Shown here: in pieces, positions 5,420 to 11,553 of the stretch
How positions within the stretch are numbered: position 1 is the first letter of the stretch
Layout of the letters: each line of letters starts with the position of its first letter
Origin: an uncultured Erysipelotrichaceae bacterium
GTDB lineage: Bacteria; Bacillota_I; Bacilli_A; RFN20; CAG-826
Assembly: GCA_946612405.1 (NCBI GenBank)
Contig: CAMOEQ010000018.1
Location: 1 to 11,553, forward strand
Direction: 5' to 3'
DNA: 11,553 bases
Translations under genes and position numbers: made by a program
The notes under the pieces: model-generated
Seen by the model: the letters and a program-made list of their open reading frames with translations, nothing else
What the model was told of the DNA's origin: nothing
Databases searched by the model: none

Positions 5420-8114
5420 CTCTTTCTTCTGGTTCACTAGTCTTTGGTTGTTCGTGAAGTTTAATTCTTTGTTTCTTTTCTTTCTTAGTGAATTGAGGAA
5501 GTTTAATCTTCGAGAACATCTTATCTAATAAAGCTCCAAATGGACCCATGATAGTTAAGACAGCTACTAAACCAAATACATCACCGACTAAGAGGGCTGC
5601 AAACATATAAGCTGTTGAAGCAAGCCCGAAGCCAAAATAGTTAATAGCAATATAAATTGCTACAATAGCCATAACAATCATTCCGCTAGCCGATAAAGAT
5701 AAAGCGCGTTTCATAATTTCTTTGCGTTTTTCTAAATCTAAACCTTCTTTATTTTCTCTAAATAATTCTTTTTCTTTCGAAACGTAGAATAAAGCGAAGA
5801 GAATTGTGCTAATGGCGACTATTGGCATAACGATTGCGCTATAAGCGGTTGTACCAATTCTAGTTAAAACTAATAAGCCATAAGCTGTTGCAGATGCTGC
5901 TCCAGAAACAAATACTAAAGCAATACCTCTAGAAACTCTAAATCTTAATGCAACATATAAACCAGCGCCTAAAATAGCAATTCCAGTTGCTAAGGCAATA
6001 TAGCCTTGGTTTGGAGTAGATACTTCTTCATGAGAAAGCATCATTGTAGCATCGATTTTATCTTCTAAGTTGATGTTTTCAACATCAGCGATAATATTTG
6101 TAATCGCTTGAGTTAAACCTTCTTCAGCGACAACATAATTTGTACCATCTAATGTATAAGTAACTTCTTTTGGAGAAATTACGCCATCTAAATCGACGCT
6201 GAAGATGTAATATGGTTCGGCTTCAACTTGTAATGAATCAGAATCAAATTTAGTAATCTTTTGATAATCAACAGCATCAGAACCATAGCTTAAATCGCTA
6301 CCATCAACTAAAATGTTCTTTAAAACGTAATCTTTAAATGATTCTTCATCGGTGATAATTTTATTATCAGAATTGACGTTAACATAAACGACAGTATAAT
6401 CGCTTGTTGCTTTTTCAACGTTAAGTGGAGAACCTTTAAGAGTTCCAAAGACGACGATACCAGCTATTGAAGCCACTGTTAAAAGCGATAAGATAACTGC
6501 AAATAATTTCGAACGTTTTGTGAAATTAACATTTTCATAAGCAGCTTTTGGTTCGCTCTTTTTATCTTCTAAGACGCTTGGAACATCTTTTTCATCGATG
6601 GCAAAATAAGAATATTTATTTTGTAATGAAGTTGTATTTGTAAGTAAATACATCATGATTTTAAAGACGATTAAGTTCATTGCTAAAGCAAATAATGCAC
6701 CGAAGAATAAGACGACGCCCATTGGTTTTAAAGCGACTCCACCGAGGACATAAAGCATTAAACCAGTAAAAGCCATGATAACTGAAGCATCGATGGTAAG
6801 AAGATTTGATTTTTTACTAGCTTCTTGATTTGCTTTACGAATTGTACGACCTTTCATGACTTCTTCTTTGAAGCGATATAAATAGAAGATCGAACCAAAT
6901 AAAGAAGTGGCAGCTAAAATAACTCCACCAATTAAGGCTGGAATATTAAATAAGGCGCCCATAAAAATAAATACAACGTATGTTAAGAAAATTGTTCCAA
7001 TTGTATTAGCGATAACCGCAATTGCACTTAAGCGATAGAAAACAACTAATAATAAGGAAACAATTGCTATAGCAATTAAAGTTGAAATAAGCGTTGTTGA
7101 TAAAGCAATATTAACATCGCTAGAAAGGAGCAATAATTGTTCGTTAGTAGCTTTGATTTGGTTGTAATTATATGTATAGCCAGAAGCAGAAACGCTAACA
7201 TATTCGTTTTCAACGGTTAGTTCATAGCTTGAAGCATTGAACATATTTTTAAGATATAAAGCTTTGAGGTTAGCGAATTTAAGGTTGTTTAAATCATAAT
7301 TTCCGCTTTCATCAGCGGTACCACAAAGATATTGAATTTCAGTGTGTTCTTCCTCACTATCTTCGTACCAGAAATGTTTAGAAGAGAATTCCATTAAGAT
7401 TTTATTAGCGATATGTGGGTCTTTTTGAGCGTTTTCATAGCTATCAGCATCATCCCAATCGCTGACAAGGAAGACATTTGGTGTTTCCTTTTCTTCTTCA
7501 CCTTCGCCTTCTTGATCTTGTTCATCAGCATATAAGTGGCCTAATTTAGTTGGATCACCTTCGCTTGGGTTTTCTTCTCCATCCTCATCTTCAGGATCGA
7601 CGGTTTTAAGGAATTGTTCGACTTGAGTTTTATCGGATATAGGAATAATGACGTAAGGAATTGTATCTTGAGCTTTTGTGATATATGCTTCGCAATTATC
7701 GAAGACATTTGTGACGAATTGTTCTTCTTTTTCACCGATTAAGGAGAAATTGCCACCAGAGAAGGATAAATATTTGGCAATATATTCGAATTCTGATTCA
7801 TCACCAGCAAAGCTGACTTCGATAGCGTAGCGACGACCTTTATCGCCTTCTTTAACGTTTTGATCAGCTTGTAATTTAACTGAATAATCTTCAACGTTAA
7901 AAGCATCAAGTCTAGCGCGGAATTCATCCACGACTTTATTAACGCTAGTTTCGTCGGCGTCTTTTTCTTCGCCATCGGTAACGTTATAAATAATTTCATA
8001 AGAGTTTGTAAATTCTCGACCAGCATTGATACGTGAAAAAACTGGTGTAGCAGAAACTCCAACTGCTAATAAGATGGTTAGCGCCATCAAGATGTAAGCA
8101 ATAAATCGTCTCAT
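5397..8114 (-). CDS. secDF: Protein translocase SecDF, single-chain divergent form
   Basis: This 905-residue membrane protein has the 1+5 / 1+5 topology of a SecD-SecF fusion. SecD half: TM1 at about 4-24, a large exported domain (25-335), then five helices (about 338-492). SecF half: TM7 at 535-557, an exported domain (560-700), then five helices (about 704-860). The basic C-tail 866-889 is cytosolic. SecDF binds emerging substrates outside the membrane and uses the proton gradient to help SecYEG/SecA finish export. Conserved echoes include R-F-K-E-E-V-M-K-G (414-422) and L-L-T-I-D-A-S-V (438-445, like the TM5 D-A-N-V-T-T). The intramembrane Asp motifs V-D-A-N-V (TM4) and N-D-T-V (TM10) are replaced by uncharged residues. 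A strongly acidic insert lies at about 173-210. RBS AAGGAA is 7 nt from the ATG. Single gene with its own terminator. SecDF assignment is firm by topology, mechanism uncertain. Confidence 0.9.
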   Translation of the reverse strand: MRRFIAYILMALTILLAVGVSATPVFSRINAGREFTNSYEIIYNVTDGEEKDADETSVNKVVDEFRARLDAFNVEDYSVKLQADQNVKEGDKGRRYAIEVSFAGDESEFEYIAKYLSFSGGNFSLIGEKEEQFVTNVFDNCEAYITKAQDTIPYVIIPISDKTQVEQFLKTVDPEDEDGEENPSEGDPTKLGHLYADEQDQEGEGEEEKETPNVFLVSDWDDADSYENAQKDPHIANKILMEFSSKHFWYEDSEEEHTEIQYLCGTADESGNYDLNNLKFANLKALYLKNMFNASSYELTVENEYVSVSASGYTYNYNQIKATNEQLLLLSSDVNIALSTTLISTLIAIAIVSLLLVVFYRLSAIAVIANTIGTIFLTYVVFIFMGALFNIPALIGGVILAATSLFGSIFYLYRFKEEVMKGRTIRKANQEASKKSNLLTIDASVIMAFTGLMLYVLGGVALKPMGVVLFFGALFALAMNLIVFKIMMYLLTNTTSLQNKYSYFAIDEKDVPSVLEDKKSEPKAAYENVNFTKRSKLFAVILSLLTVASIAGIVVFGTLKGSPLNVEKATSDYTVVYVNVNSDNKIITDEESFKDYVLKNILVDGSDLSYGSDAVDYQKITKFDSDSLQVEAEPYYIFSVDLDGVISPKEVTYTLDGTNYVVAEEGLTQAITNIIADVENINLEDKIDATMMLSHEEVSTPNQGYIALATGIAILGAGLYVALRFRVSRGIALVFVSGAASATAYGLLVLTRIGTTAYSAIVMPIVAISTILFALFYVSKEKELFRENKEGLDLEKRKEIMKRALSLSASGMIVMAIVAIYIAINYFGFGLASTAYMFAALLVGDVFGLVAVLTIMGPFGALLDKMFSKIKLPQFTKKEKKQRIKLHEQPKTSEPEERVFIGIND

Positions 8115-8139
8115 ATCTAAATTCCTTTTCTATTCCTAA

Positions 8140-8145
8140 ATTATA
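8140..8145 (-). promoter_or_regulatory. Possible -10 box for secDF
   Basis: TATAAT on the minus strand sits 26 nt before the secDF ATG, upstream of its AAGGAA ribosome binding site (8127-8122). The expected -35 position reads TTCTTT or TCTTTA, a poor match. The gap follows a terminator, so a promoter must lie somewhere in 8115-8270; this is the best single candidate. Confidence 0.4.
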
Positions 8146-8178
8146 TTAATTTAAGCGTCTTTTAAAGAATACTCTTTA

Positions 8179-8252
8179 TTACTTATTAAGTAAAGAACAA
8201 TTATTTTTTCACTTTGTCTATATATTAGTTAAATTTTCATTATTTATGAAAA
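8179..8252. repeat. Two AT-rich inverted repeats upstream of secDF
   Basis: TTACTT-ATT-AAGTAA (8179-8193) and TTTTCAT-TATTT-ATGAAAA (8234-8252) are perfect 6- and 7-bp inverted repeats, lying in the 214-nt gap between ruvB and secDF. Both are symmetric enough for a dimeric regulator site, and weak as RNA hairpins. In DNA this AT-rich such repeats can arise by chance. The rest of the gap (8115-8328) holds the ruvB terminator and no credible ORF. Confidence 0.3.
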
Positions 8253-8270
8253 AAATTACAATATTTTTAC

Positions 8271-8297
8271 AAAGAAAAAAGGAGATGTTTTCCCCTT
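8271..8297 (-). terminator. Intrinsic terminator at the end of the obg-nadE-ruvAB unit
   Basis: AAGGGGA / TCTCCTT form a 7-bp stem with one G.U pair (8297-8291 with 8285-8279) around a 5-nt loop AAACA, followed by TTTTCTTTG. It begins about 30 nt after the ruvB stop. Confidence 0.75.
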
Positions 8298-8328
8298 AAT
8301 TTCTTAAGATTTATTTACTATGTAAATA

Positions 8329-9333
8329 TTAACCAAATAATTTATGATTATGGAATTCTTCAAGATGTTGATAAGCCTTCTCGGTAATAACCCTTCCTCT
8401 AGGAGTGCGATTTATTAATCCAATTTGTAATAAATATGGTTCATACACATCTTCGAGGTTCATGACTTCTTCACCGATTGAAGAGGCGACAGTTTCAAGT
8501 CCTACTGGTCCGCCGTTGAAGCGATCAGCGATTGTTTCAAGATATTTAATATCGACATCATCCAAACCTAAAACATCGACTTTTAAGGCGGTTAAAGCTT
8601 TAAGAGCATCATCTAATTCAATGACATCTTTTCCTTCATAATTTGCAAAGTCTCTTACCCTTCTAAATAAACGGTTAGCAATGCGGGGCGTTCCCCTACT
8701 TCTTTTAGCAATTTCTAAGGCTGCTTTTTCATCGATTTGAGTGTTAAAAACTTTAGCGGTTCTTTTAACGATATCTTCGATTTCTTTTATCGTATAAAAA
8801 TTAAGTTTTTCGGTTATACCGAATCTTGCCCTAAGTGGCGCGGATAAATCCCCCGCTCTAGTGGTTGCTCCAACTAGGGTAAAAGGAGGCAAATCGAGGT
8901 TTAAAGAAGAGGCTCCAGATTCACGAGGAATAATGATTGAAAGTCGATAATCTTCCATCGCTCCATAAAGTACTTCTTCAACGACTCGTGGTAAACGATG
9001 TATTTCATCGATAAATAAAACATCACCAGGTTCTAAAGTTGTTAAAATCGAGGCTAAATCACCAGGTTTTTCAATTGAAGGACCATTTAAAATCCTAATT
9101 TGGGCATGCATTTCATTAGCAATAACGTGGGCTAATGTTGTTTTTCCTAAGCCTGGAGGGCCATATAAAAGAACGTGGTCCAATGTTTCATTACGATGTT
9201 TGGCAGCACCAATAAAAATCTTTAAATTATCTTTTAATTCGGATTGACCGACATATTCTTTTAAAGTTTTCGGACGAAGTGAAATTTCAACTTCATCTTC
9301 TTTATTTTTATTAGCATCAACTAGTCTAGCCAT
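8329..9333 (-). CDS. ruvB: Holliday junction branch migration ATPase RuvB
   Basis: RuvB is the AAA+ hexameric motor that, with RuvA, drives branch migration of Holliday junctions in the cytoplasm. The 334 residues are normal full length. Visible motifs are Walker A G-P-P-G-L-G-K-T (58-65), Walker B L-F-I-D-E-I-H-R (106-113), sensor 1 G-A-T-T-R-A-G (155-161), the arginine-finger region L-R-A-R-F-G (167-172), and sensor 2 G-T-P-R-I-A-N-R (214-221). The hairpin that contacts RuvA lies between Walker B and sensor 1 (about 128-150). The C-terminal winged helix has G-G-P-V-G-L-E-T (274-281) and R-T-P-R-G-R (309-314). The ATG at 9333 follows the ruvA TAA by one nucleotide (TAATATG), and no good SD is visible, so translation is probably coupled to ruvA. 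It is the last gene of its unit. Confidence 0.98.
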   Translation of the reverse strand: MARLVDANKNKEDEVEISLRPKTLKEYVGQSELKDNLKIFIGAAKHRNETLDHVLLYGPPGLGKTTLAHVIANEMHAQIRILNGPSIEKPGDLASILTTLEPGDVLFIDEIHRLPRVVEEVLYGAMEDYRLSIIIPRESGASSLNLDLPPFTLVGATTRAGDLSAPLRARFGITEKLNFYTIKEIEDIVKRTAKVFNTQIDEKAALEIAKRSRGTPRIANRLFRRVRDFANYEGKDVIELDDALKALTALKVDVLGLDDVDIKYLETIADRFNGGPVGLETVASSIGEEVMNLEDVYEPYLLQIGLINRTPRGRVITEKAYQHLEEFHNHKLFG

Positions 9334-9334
9334 A

Positions 9335-9889
9335 TTATTTTCTTAGTTTCTTTAGTGCAGCACGAAGAATTTCTTCGTTTGTAGCATTTGGAATTGAGAT
9401 TTGGGCTAAAGTATCATCGATAACTTTAACTTTAAATCCAAGTGATTTAAGAGCTTCTCTAACTTCATCATATTGATCAGGATTAGCTTCGCTTCCAGTT
9501 GCTAATTGACCTTTGAGGTCAAGAATGATTTGAGCAGCCGCTTTTCCACCGATTCCTGGGAGTTTCTTTAAATAGGTTACGTTATTAGCGGCAATCGCAT
9601 TAAATAAATCTTCGGCAGTTGTCGCACTTAAAGCATTTAAAGCGGTTCTTGGGCCGATACCTTTAACGGATATTAAAGCGACAAAAGCTTCTTTCTCTTT
9701 AATTGAAGAAAAACCTGCTAAATATTGTTCATCTTCACGGACGACATTATATAAATAAACAGTTTTAATCTCACCTAAAATATAGTCTTGTACATGAGGC
9801 ACAAAAACTTGATAACCAATGTTATTGACTTCAACAACAATATAGTCATCACCAATATAAGAAATAGGTCCTTTAAATGAAAAATACAT
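9335..9889 (-). CDS. ruvA: Holliday junction DNA-binding protein RuvA
   Basis: RuvA binds the four-way junction as a tetramer and loads the RuvB motors. The 184 residues are slightly short of the usual 190-205 or so. The N-terminal OB domain (1-62) has the typical start with Y-I-G and a central G-Y-Q-V. Two helix-hairpin-helix motifs follow, V-K-G-I-G-P (75-80) and L-P-G-I-G-G (110-115), the second leading into [10 protein letters not shown]. After a short linker (130-140) the RuvB-interacting domain III (141-184) has E-A-L-K-S-L-G-F and ends basic. The start at 9889 lies 2 nt after the stop of a small membrane ORF and has no Shine-Dalgarno, suggesting reinitiation or coupling. No RuvC gene is present here; Firmicutes typically use RecU instead. 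Confidence 0.97.
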   Translation of the reverse strand: MYFSFKGPISYIGDDYIVVEVNNIGYQVFVPHVQDYILGEIKTVYLYNVVREDEQYLAGFSSIKEKEAFVALISVKGIGPRTALNALSATTAEDLFNAIAANNVTYLKKLPGIGGKAAAQIILDLKGQLATGSEANPDQYDEVREALKSLGFKVKVIDDTLAQISIPNATNEEILRAALKKLRK

Positions 9890-9891
9890 AA

Positions 9892-9990
9892 TTAATGAAA
9901 TGTAATGATAAAGAAGATAATTAATCCCAAAATAATAACTCCACTTATCAAGGAGGAAATTAATGCCGGGTTAATTTTCTTTTCTTCCAT
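9892..9990 (-). CDS. Putative 32-residue single-span membrane protein
   Basis: An ATG at 9990 opens 32 codons ending in TAA at 9894-9892, only 2 nt before the ruvA ATG. The product starts M-E-E-K-K-I-N-P, then has an uninterrupted hydrophobic stretch (about residues 9-31, rich in Ile, Leu, Phe and with two Gly), ending F-H. That is a charged cytosolic end plus one clean transmembrane helix, not what a random AT-rich frame usually gives, although Ile/Phe/Leu are favoured by AT-rich DNA. It fills almost all of the 145-nt space between nadE and ruvA. No Shine-Dalgarno is visible, but neither ruvA, ruvB, nadE nor recJ has one. I do not recognise the family. It may be a real small membrane protein or merely a leader ORF coupling translation into ruvA. 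Confidence 0.5.
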   Translation of the reverse strand: MEEKKINPALISSLISGVIILGLIIFFIITFH

Positions 9991-10034
9991 TGTTTTTATT
10001 TTATAAAAAAGTCGATAAATAATAAAGAGAAAAA

Positions 10035-10766
10035 TTAATCTCTTTTAAAAGGAATTGGCTCTGGTATAGCTTGACGTTTATGTTCACTAATTTTATGAAG
10101 ATATTCGATTCTTTCAAAAGCTTTTTTATCAATTTCTTTTCCTAAAAGGAAATTATCTAAATCTTCATAACTAACACCCATCTCGGTTTCATCGGTTTGG
10201 CCTTCAAATAAACCAGCGGTTGCAATGCGGTTAGCTAGAGGTGAACTTAGTCCATATAATTCAGCAGCTTTTCTTACTTCCGCTTTAGTTAAATGAACGA
10301 TTGGTAATAAATCAGCTGCTCCATCACCATATTTGGTGAAATAGCCAACATAACGCTCATCAGCATTATCAGTTCCTAAAACTAAACCTCTTTTTTCTTG
10401 AGCAAAAGCGAATAGGGCCACCATTCGCATTCTCACTTTGAGATTTGATTTAGTTAAACGAATAAAATCATTTCCATTTAATGTTTTTAAATAAGAATGA
10501 TAAGTATCAGTTAAATCGATAACTTTTAAATTCAAATCTAATTCTTTCGCGACCTTTTTAGCGTCTATTATATCTTCTTTACTCGATTCAATATTTAAGG
10601 CATAACAAAACAATTTATCTTTGCCGACTGCTTTTCTAGCGATGGCAGCCACTAAAGAAGAATCGACACCACCAGACAAACCTAAAACATATGAATCAAG
10701 GTGCGAAGATTCAAGATATTCCTTTAGGAATTTTTCGATTTCTAATAAATATTGTTCAAGTTTCAT
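10035..10766 (-). CDS. nadE: Ammonia-dependent NAD+ synthase NadE
   Basis: NadE performs the last step of NAD synthesis: deamido-NAD+ is adenylylated by ATP and amidated with NH3. The 243 residues correspond to the synthetase domain alone; no glutaminase (nitrilase) domain is attached, so free ammonia is the expected nitrogen donor. The PP-loop S-G-G-V-D-S-S is at 31-37, N-L-K-V-R-M-R-M at 108-115, G-T-D-N-A-D-E at 131-137 and G-Y-F-T-K-Y-G-D-G-A-A-D at 141-152. The deamido-NAD/ATP binding segment A-G-L-F-E-G-Q-T-D-E-T-E-M-G is at 184-197. The ATG at 10766 follows the obg TAA by one nucleotide (TAATATG), the same junction as ruvA/ruvB, so the gene is probably co-transcribed and coupled. No terminator hairpin follows it, consistent with read-through to ruvAB. 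Confidence 0.96.
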   Translation of the reverse strand: MKLEQYLLEIEKFLKEYLESSHLDSYVLGLSGGVDSSLVAAIARKAVGKDKLFCYALNIESSKEDIIDAKKVAKELDLNLKVIDLTDTYHSYLKTLNGNDFIRLTKSNLKVRMRMVALFAFAQEKRGLVLGTDNADERYVGYFTKYGDGAADLLPIVHLTKAEVRKAAELYGLSSPLANRIATAGLFEGQTDETEMGVSYEDLDNFLLGKEIDKKAFERIEYLHKISEHKRQAIPEPIPFKRD

Positions 10767-10767
10767 A

Positions 10768-11553
10768 TTATTCTAAATATTCAAATTCAAAATCACATAA
10801 GAAGACTGAATCACCATCCACTGCTCCTTTTTCTTTAAGAGCTTTTTCGACGTCAATCTTTCTTAGATAATTGATTAATCTCATAAGTCCTTCATCGGTA
10901 GATATATTAATTAAAGAATAAGTTCTTTCAATTGATTCTCCAATTAAACGGAAAACATGGTCCTTTTCTTTAATGACTTCAAAGATTGGCTTATTTTCTT
11001 TATAAGCATCATAAACTTTAACATTTTGGTCTTTTTCAAATTCACCGATTGGGAATGGAGAAGTATTAGCAAGAATTTCCTGACATTTTTCGATGAGTTC
11101 ATCAACGCCTTTATGGGTTAAGCTACATAATTTAATAACTTCGCCTTTATAATGCTTTTTAAATTCTTTGAATTTAGGTTCGCTAGATTCATCATCCATT
11201 TTACTAGCGACAACGATAAATGGTCTTTTATCTAAACCCATTCCATATGATTTAAGTTCATTTTGAACGATTTTAAAATTCTCATATGGATTTTCTTCTT
11301 CCATTGAAACAACATGAACGATAAGCCTACATCTTTCTAAATGCCTAAGGAAGGTTAAACCTAAGCCTTTACCAGTATGAGCACCTTCAATTAGACCAGG
11401 AAGATCCGCCATCACAAAAGTTTCATATTTTGAAACATTTACAACACCTAAATTTGGTTCAATTGTCGTAAATGGATAATCAGCAATTTCCGGATTAGCA
11501 TTACTTACAACACTTAAAAGTGTTGATTTACCAGCATTTGGTAAACCAACTAA
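10768..11553 (-). CDS. obg: Ribosome-associated GTPase Obg/CgtA (partial, N-terminus outside window)
   Basis: The frame is open to the window edge and 261 C-terminal residues are visible; the glycine-rich Obg fold is missing. A GTG codon at 11415 in front of an ATG is internal and not the start, because conserved G-domain sequence precedes it. G1 is G-L-P-N-A-G-K-S-T (residues 3-11 of the visible part), G2 Y-P-F-T-T-I-E-P-N (26-34), G3 D-L-P-G (50-53), G4 A-S-K-M-D (116-120) and G5 C-S-L-T (143-146). The G4 Asn of N-K-x-D is Ser here. Residues about 178-261 form the Obg C-terminal (OCT) domain, with F-R-L-I-G and G-D-S-V-F. Obg acts in 50S ribosome assembly and stress/growth control. It heads the obg-nadE-ruvAB run as far as can be seen. 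Confidence 0.96.
   Translation of the reverse strand, partial: LVGLPNAGKSTLLSVVSNANPEIADYPFTTIEPNLGVVNVSKYETFVMADLPGLIEGAHTGKGLGLTFLRHLERCRLIVHVVSMEEENPYENFKIVQNELKSYGMGLDKRPFIVVASKMDDESSEPKFKEFKKHYKGEVIKLCSLTHKGVDELIEKCQEILANTSPFPIGEFEKDQNVKVYDAYKENKPIFEVIKEKDHVFRLIGESIERTYSLINISTDEGLMRLINYLRKIDVEKALKEKGAVDGDSVFLCDFEFEYLE

Noticed and set aside
7541..8062. Minus-strand alternate-frame ORFs inside secDF (7541-7735 and 7739-8062)
   Set aside because: They are out-of-frame shadows in a gene whose own frame is complete; their Lys/Ser-rich composition matches frame-shifted acidic codons.
8246..8299. A 17-codon plus-strand ORF with a Lys-rich start in the ruvB-secDF gap
   Set aside because: It overlaps the ruvB terminator, has no SD, and would be expected by chance in AT-rich DNA.
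9890..10034. Separate terminator or promoter between nadE and ruvA
   Set aside because: No GC-rich hairpin is present. A TATAAA at about 10000-10005 exists before the small ORF, but its -35 is poor and the AT-rich context makes it unconvincing.
11413..11415. GTG at 11415 as the start of a short GTPase
   Set aside because: Upstream codons in the same frame encode the Obg G1 and G2 motifs; the gene is simply cut by the window edge.
1..11553. Mycoplasma genetic code 4 (TGA = Trp)
   Set aside because: Checked Trp codons are TGG, the long genes are complete without TGA readthrough, and TGA acts as the stop at 914-912.
1..11553. CRISPR array, mobile element, tRNA/rRNA or toxin-antitoxin module
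   Set aside because: No regularly spaced repeats, transposase or integrase motifs, terminal inverted repeats, tRNA-like cloverleaf or paired small toxin/antitoxin genes were seen.

Overview
The window is compact, AT-rich bacterial DNA in which every supportable gene lies on the minus strand, so the biological reading order runs from the high coordinates to the low ones. It looks like a low-GC Firmicute of the Bacilli/Mollicutes-related type (for example an uncultured gut lineage near RF39, Acholeplasma or Erysipelotrichales). Four things suggest this: the base composition, Bacillus-like partial synteny (ruvA-ruvB ... secDF ... recJ), a fused and divergent SecDF, and a set of Cys-lipidated lipoproteins with MKKK-type leaders. 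The standard bacterial code applies. Trp is written TGG in the codons checked, TGA does not interrupt the genes, and TGA serves once as a real stop, so this is not a code-4 mycoplasma. Species-level assignment is not possible from the sequence alone.

Reading order and layout: (1) 11553-10768, the GTPase gene obg, cut by the window edge; (2) 10766-10035, nadE; (3) 9990-9892, a 32-codon single-membrane-span small ORF; (4) 9889-9335, ruvA; (5) 9333-8329, ruvB. The obg/nadE, small ORF/ruvA and ruvA/ruvB junctions are 1 or 2 nt, so these genes look like one operon, ending in an intrinsic terminator at about 8271-8297. A 214-nt gap with two AT-rich inverted repeats and a possible promoter precedes (6) 8114-5397, a single-chain SecDF with its own terminator at 5360-5389. 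(7) recJ, 5360-3801, starts right after that terminator and seems to have its own promoter laid over the end of secDF; it ends in a hairpin at 3753-3774. (8) 3689-912, a large multidomain lipoprotein, overlaps by 4 nt (9) 915-229, a small lipoprotein. A strong terminator at 192-209 follows. (10) The start of a third lipoprotein, 84-1, has a structured leader and runs off the window.

Functionally there are two themes. obg, nadE, ruvAB and recJ are housekeeping genes: ribosome assembly, NAD synthesis, Holliday-junction processing and single-strand exonuclease repair. secDF and the three tandem lipoproteins concern the cell surface: SecDF assists Sec export, and the lipoproteins are Sec substrates. 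The lipoproteins are the accessory part. They share leader sequence features and apparently a beta-sandwich domain, which suggests a locally expanded surface family of unknown ligand.

I found no CRISPR array, tRNA, rRNA, insertion sequence or phage gene. No longer gene-free stretch exists than the 214 nt before secDF. The items most worth a second look are the divergent SecDF lacking the usual intramembrane aspartates, the unannotated small membrane ORF before ruvA, the two-hairpin leader at 95-138, and the nested terminator/promoter before recJ. None of these amounts to proof of a new system.
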